NCBI GenBank assembly: GCA_016292135.1
Contig: JAEFAZ010000002.1
Coordinates: 248,001-312,000, forward strand
Direction of reading: 5' to 3'
Source: Saccharofermentans sp.
GTDB taxonomy: Bacteria; Bacillota; Clostridia; Saccharofermentanales; Saccharofermentanaceae
Length of the DNA: 64,000 nucleotides
The notes below the pieces were generated by a model. The model did no database searches. It had not been told where the DNA came from and was given only the letters and a program-made list of their open reading frames with translations. Positions 62,927-64,000 of this stretch are shown here, piece after piece (position 1 is the first letter of the stretch; each line of letters starts with the position of its first letter). The position numbers were made by a program, and so were the translations under genes.

Positions 62927-63724
62927 TTACCTGAATTTGTTTTCGATGAGACTGTCCAGGACCCTTACGTCCATAGGCAGATCAGATGTCTCGTACAGGT
63001 GGAAGAGCCTGTCGCCGAGGACGATCCCGCTCATTGCATAGTTGTTGGTTCTTTTGACCATCTTTTTCGCATATTTGGGGTCATCCATCATGCCGCAGTG
63101 TTCCAGATAAATCTCCTGCCTGTCGCTTAAGCGGAGGATGGTGAAATCGGGATGGATCAACCCTGACTTAAGTTTCAGCGGGCATTCGTATTTATAGGGG
63201 ATCCCTTTGGCGGACAGTCTGTCGGCGATGATCATTTCCGACTTTGACCTTACCCGCTCGCCTTTCAAAGTCTCGAAGAAGGGGACTTTATCAGACATTT
63301 CCTTAGGTGTGAAGGGAGTGGCGAGCCATTCTTTTGCGAATGCGTCATCAGTCCTGAATATCGGCTTGATGAACGCTTTTCGTTCGCCGGAAAGTGTGAG
63401 GAAAACATCTTCGGGAATAATGTCGGGAAATCTGTCTAAGGCTTTCTGCAACGCAGTGAGCTCAATCTTTGCCTGCTCCAGGATCTTGAGATAGTAATTC
63501 TTCTGCATCAGGTCGCTGATCAGTTTAATGTTATCTTTATCTATGATCTTTCCGTTGCGATTGGTGCTTTCGTCAACGAGGTAGCAGTAGACATCATCTC
63601 CGCGGTGCGAGATGCGGATCCTTCCCGCAGGAAACTTGCTGATCTTCTTTTCCGTAACCGCGATCAGTCCTTCGAGATCCTTTACCCTGTCGGCTATCAT
63701 CTTTCTGATATTATGCGGATCCAT
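62927..63724 (-). CDS. Putative PD-(D/E)XK-like protein, function unknown
   Basis: 265 residues. N-terminal ~120 residues are helical and charged (VKDLEGLIAVTEKKISKF). The C-terminal part has a restriction-endonuclease-like pattern: SKSEMIIADRLSAKGIPYKY (Glu on the first helix), GLIHPDFTILR (the P-D) and EIYLEHCGM (E-x-H in place of E-x-K). This fits a PD-(D/E)XK nuclease fold of unknown target. No methyltransferase or transposition partner in view. Promoter TATAAT near 63755-63760 (minus strand) and GGAGG before the ATG. The neighbouring 276 bp contain palindromic repeats. Confidence 0.6.
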   Translation of the reverse strand: MDPHNIRKMIADRVKDLEGLIAVTEKKISKFPAGRIRISHRGDDVYCYLVDESTNRNGKIIDKDNIKLISDLMQKNYYLKILEQAKIELTALQKALDRFPDIIPEDVFLTLSGERKAFIKPIFRTDDAFAKEWLATPFTPKEMSDKVPFFETLKGERVRSKSEMIIADRLSAKGIPYKYECPLKLKSGLIHPDFTILRLSDRQEIYLEHCGMMDDPKYAKKMVKRTNNYAMSGIVLGDRLFHLYETSDLPMDVRVLDSLIENKFR

Positions 63725-63776
63725 AAGCTGCCTCCGTTTGGGTTGGTGCCCATATTATAGTCTGCTTACTGTATCG

Positions 63777-63820
63777 TTTGTAGACTCAATTGGCAATAAT
63801 TGGCATTTGAGTCCACAAAT
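63777..63820. repeat. 44-bp palindromic repeat, unit 1
   Basis: TTTGTAGACTCAAT, 14-nt centre, ATTTGAGTCCACAAAT. The arms are inverted copies with one mismatch. Separated by 92 bp from unit 2. Confidence 0.8.
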
Positions 63821-63912
63821 CTTTACACCATTTATACCAAAAACCGTACTTTGGTGTAGATCTTGTGTTTAACGGGCTTTTCAAACCCTGTCAGAAGCTG
63901 TTTTTCGGCCGA

Positions 63913-63956
63913 TTTGTAGACTCAATCAGCGAAAATCGGTATTTGAGTCCACAAAT
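63913..63956. repeat. 44-bp palindromic repeat, unit 2
   Basis: Same arms as unit 1, centre CAGCGAAAATCGGT. Directly followed by unit 3 with no gap. Confidence 0.8.
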
Positions 63957-64000
63957 CTGTAGACTCAATCAGCAAAAAAAGCCATTTGAGTCTACAACAG
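63957..64000. repeat. 44-bp palindromic repeat, unit 3 (reaches window end)
   Basis: CTGTAGACTCAAT, centre CAGCAAAAAAAGCC, ATTTGAGTCTACA. Runs to the last bases of the window, so the array may continue. Confidence 0.75.

Noticed and set aside
63777..64000. CRISPR array
   Set aside because: The repeated parts are the two arms of a palindrome, the centres are only 14 nt, unit 1 is 92 bp away from the others, and no cas gene is near.

Overview
The window looks like a chromosomal segment of a low-to-mid GC Gram-positive bacterium of the class Clostridia (Bacillota). The signs are AGGAGG-type ribosome binding sites, dense intrinsic terminators, lipoproteins with Thr-rich linkers behind a lipobox, S-layer-homology (SLH) anchored surface proteins, Feo-type iron uptake, and ECF transporters with MptD-like S components. 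A polysaccharide-degrading gut or rumen lineage would fit (GH16 glucanase, xylose isomerase, fructokinase), but the species cannot be named from the sequence alone. No rRNA, tRNA, CRISPR array, insertion sequence or phage was recognised.

Layout. 1-7416: three tandem surface proteins that end in the same 768-bp Big_2 + SLH module (two leucine-rich-repeat proteins and one with a degenerate NodB deacetylase fold). 7.5-16.2 kb: GH16 glucanase divergent from an AraC regulator, several Thr-rich lipoproteins, a dCache hybrid histidine kinase overlapping a HAD phosphatase gene, and an HTH protein. 16.4-24.8 kb: metabolic and envelope genes (metY, a membrane glycosyltransferase, a YitT protein), a queuosine-precursor transporter + queF operon behind a preQ1-riboswitch-like leader, a TetR regulator, a fructokinase-like kinase, and a MATE transporter broken by one in-frame amber codon.

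24.9-57.3 kb is the most interesting part: what looks like a metal-limitation regulon. A 16-bp inverted repeat (GTTAGC-N4-GCTAAC, DtxR/IdeR-like) occurs about eleven times, nearly always at promoter -10/+1 positions. It stands before feoA-feoA-feoB, a methyltransferase/membrane-protein operon, xylA, an ECF S-T-AA'/exporter operon, an ICMT-like methyltransferase, enolase, a DUF3793-flavodoxin-gpmA operon, and a second ECF/exporter operon ending in a ZIP metal transporter. Two DtxR-family proteins lie in the region. They have nearly the same recognition helix, but only the one at 46.1 kb keeps the DtxR metal ligands.

The two transporter loci (38.4-44.7 kb and 50.2-56.5 kb) carry the same set of parts: S component, EcfT, tandem EcfA ATPases, and two exporter-fold ABC half-transporters. 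Gene order is shuffled, and in the first locus the double EcfA is fused to a half-exporter to give a 1075-residue protein with three ATPase domains. The operators, the ZIP partner and the resemblance to IrtAB/YbtPQ-type importers suggest uptake of a metal chelate, metallophore or tetrapyrrole; the substrate is unknown.

57.4-64.0 kb: a VWA lipoprotein, a CDF cation exporter, another Thr-rich lipoprotein, a low-molecular-weight phosphatase + rsmE pair, a PD-(D/E)XK-like protein, and three 44-bp palindromic repeat units running to the window edge.
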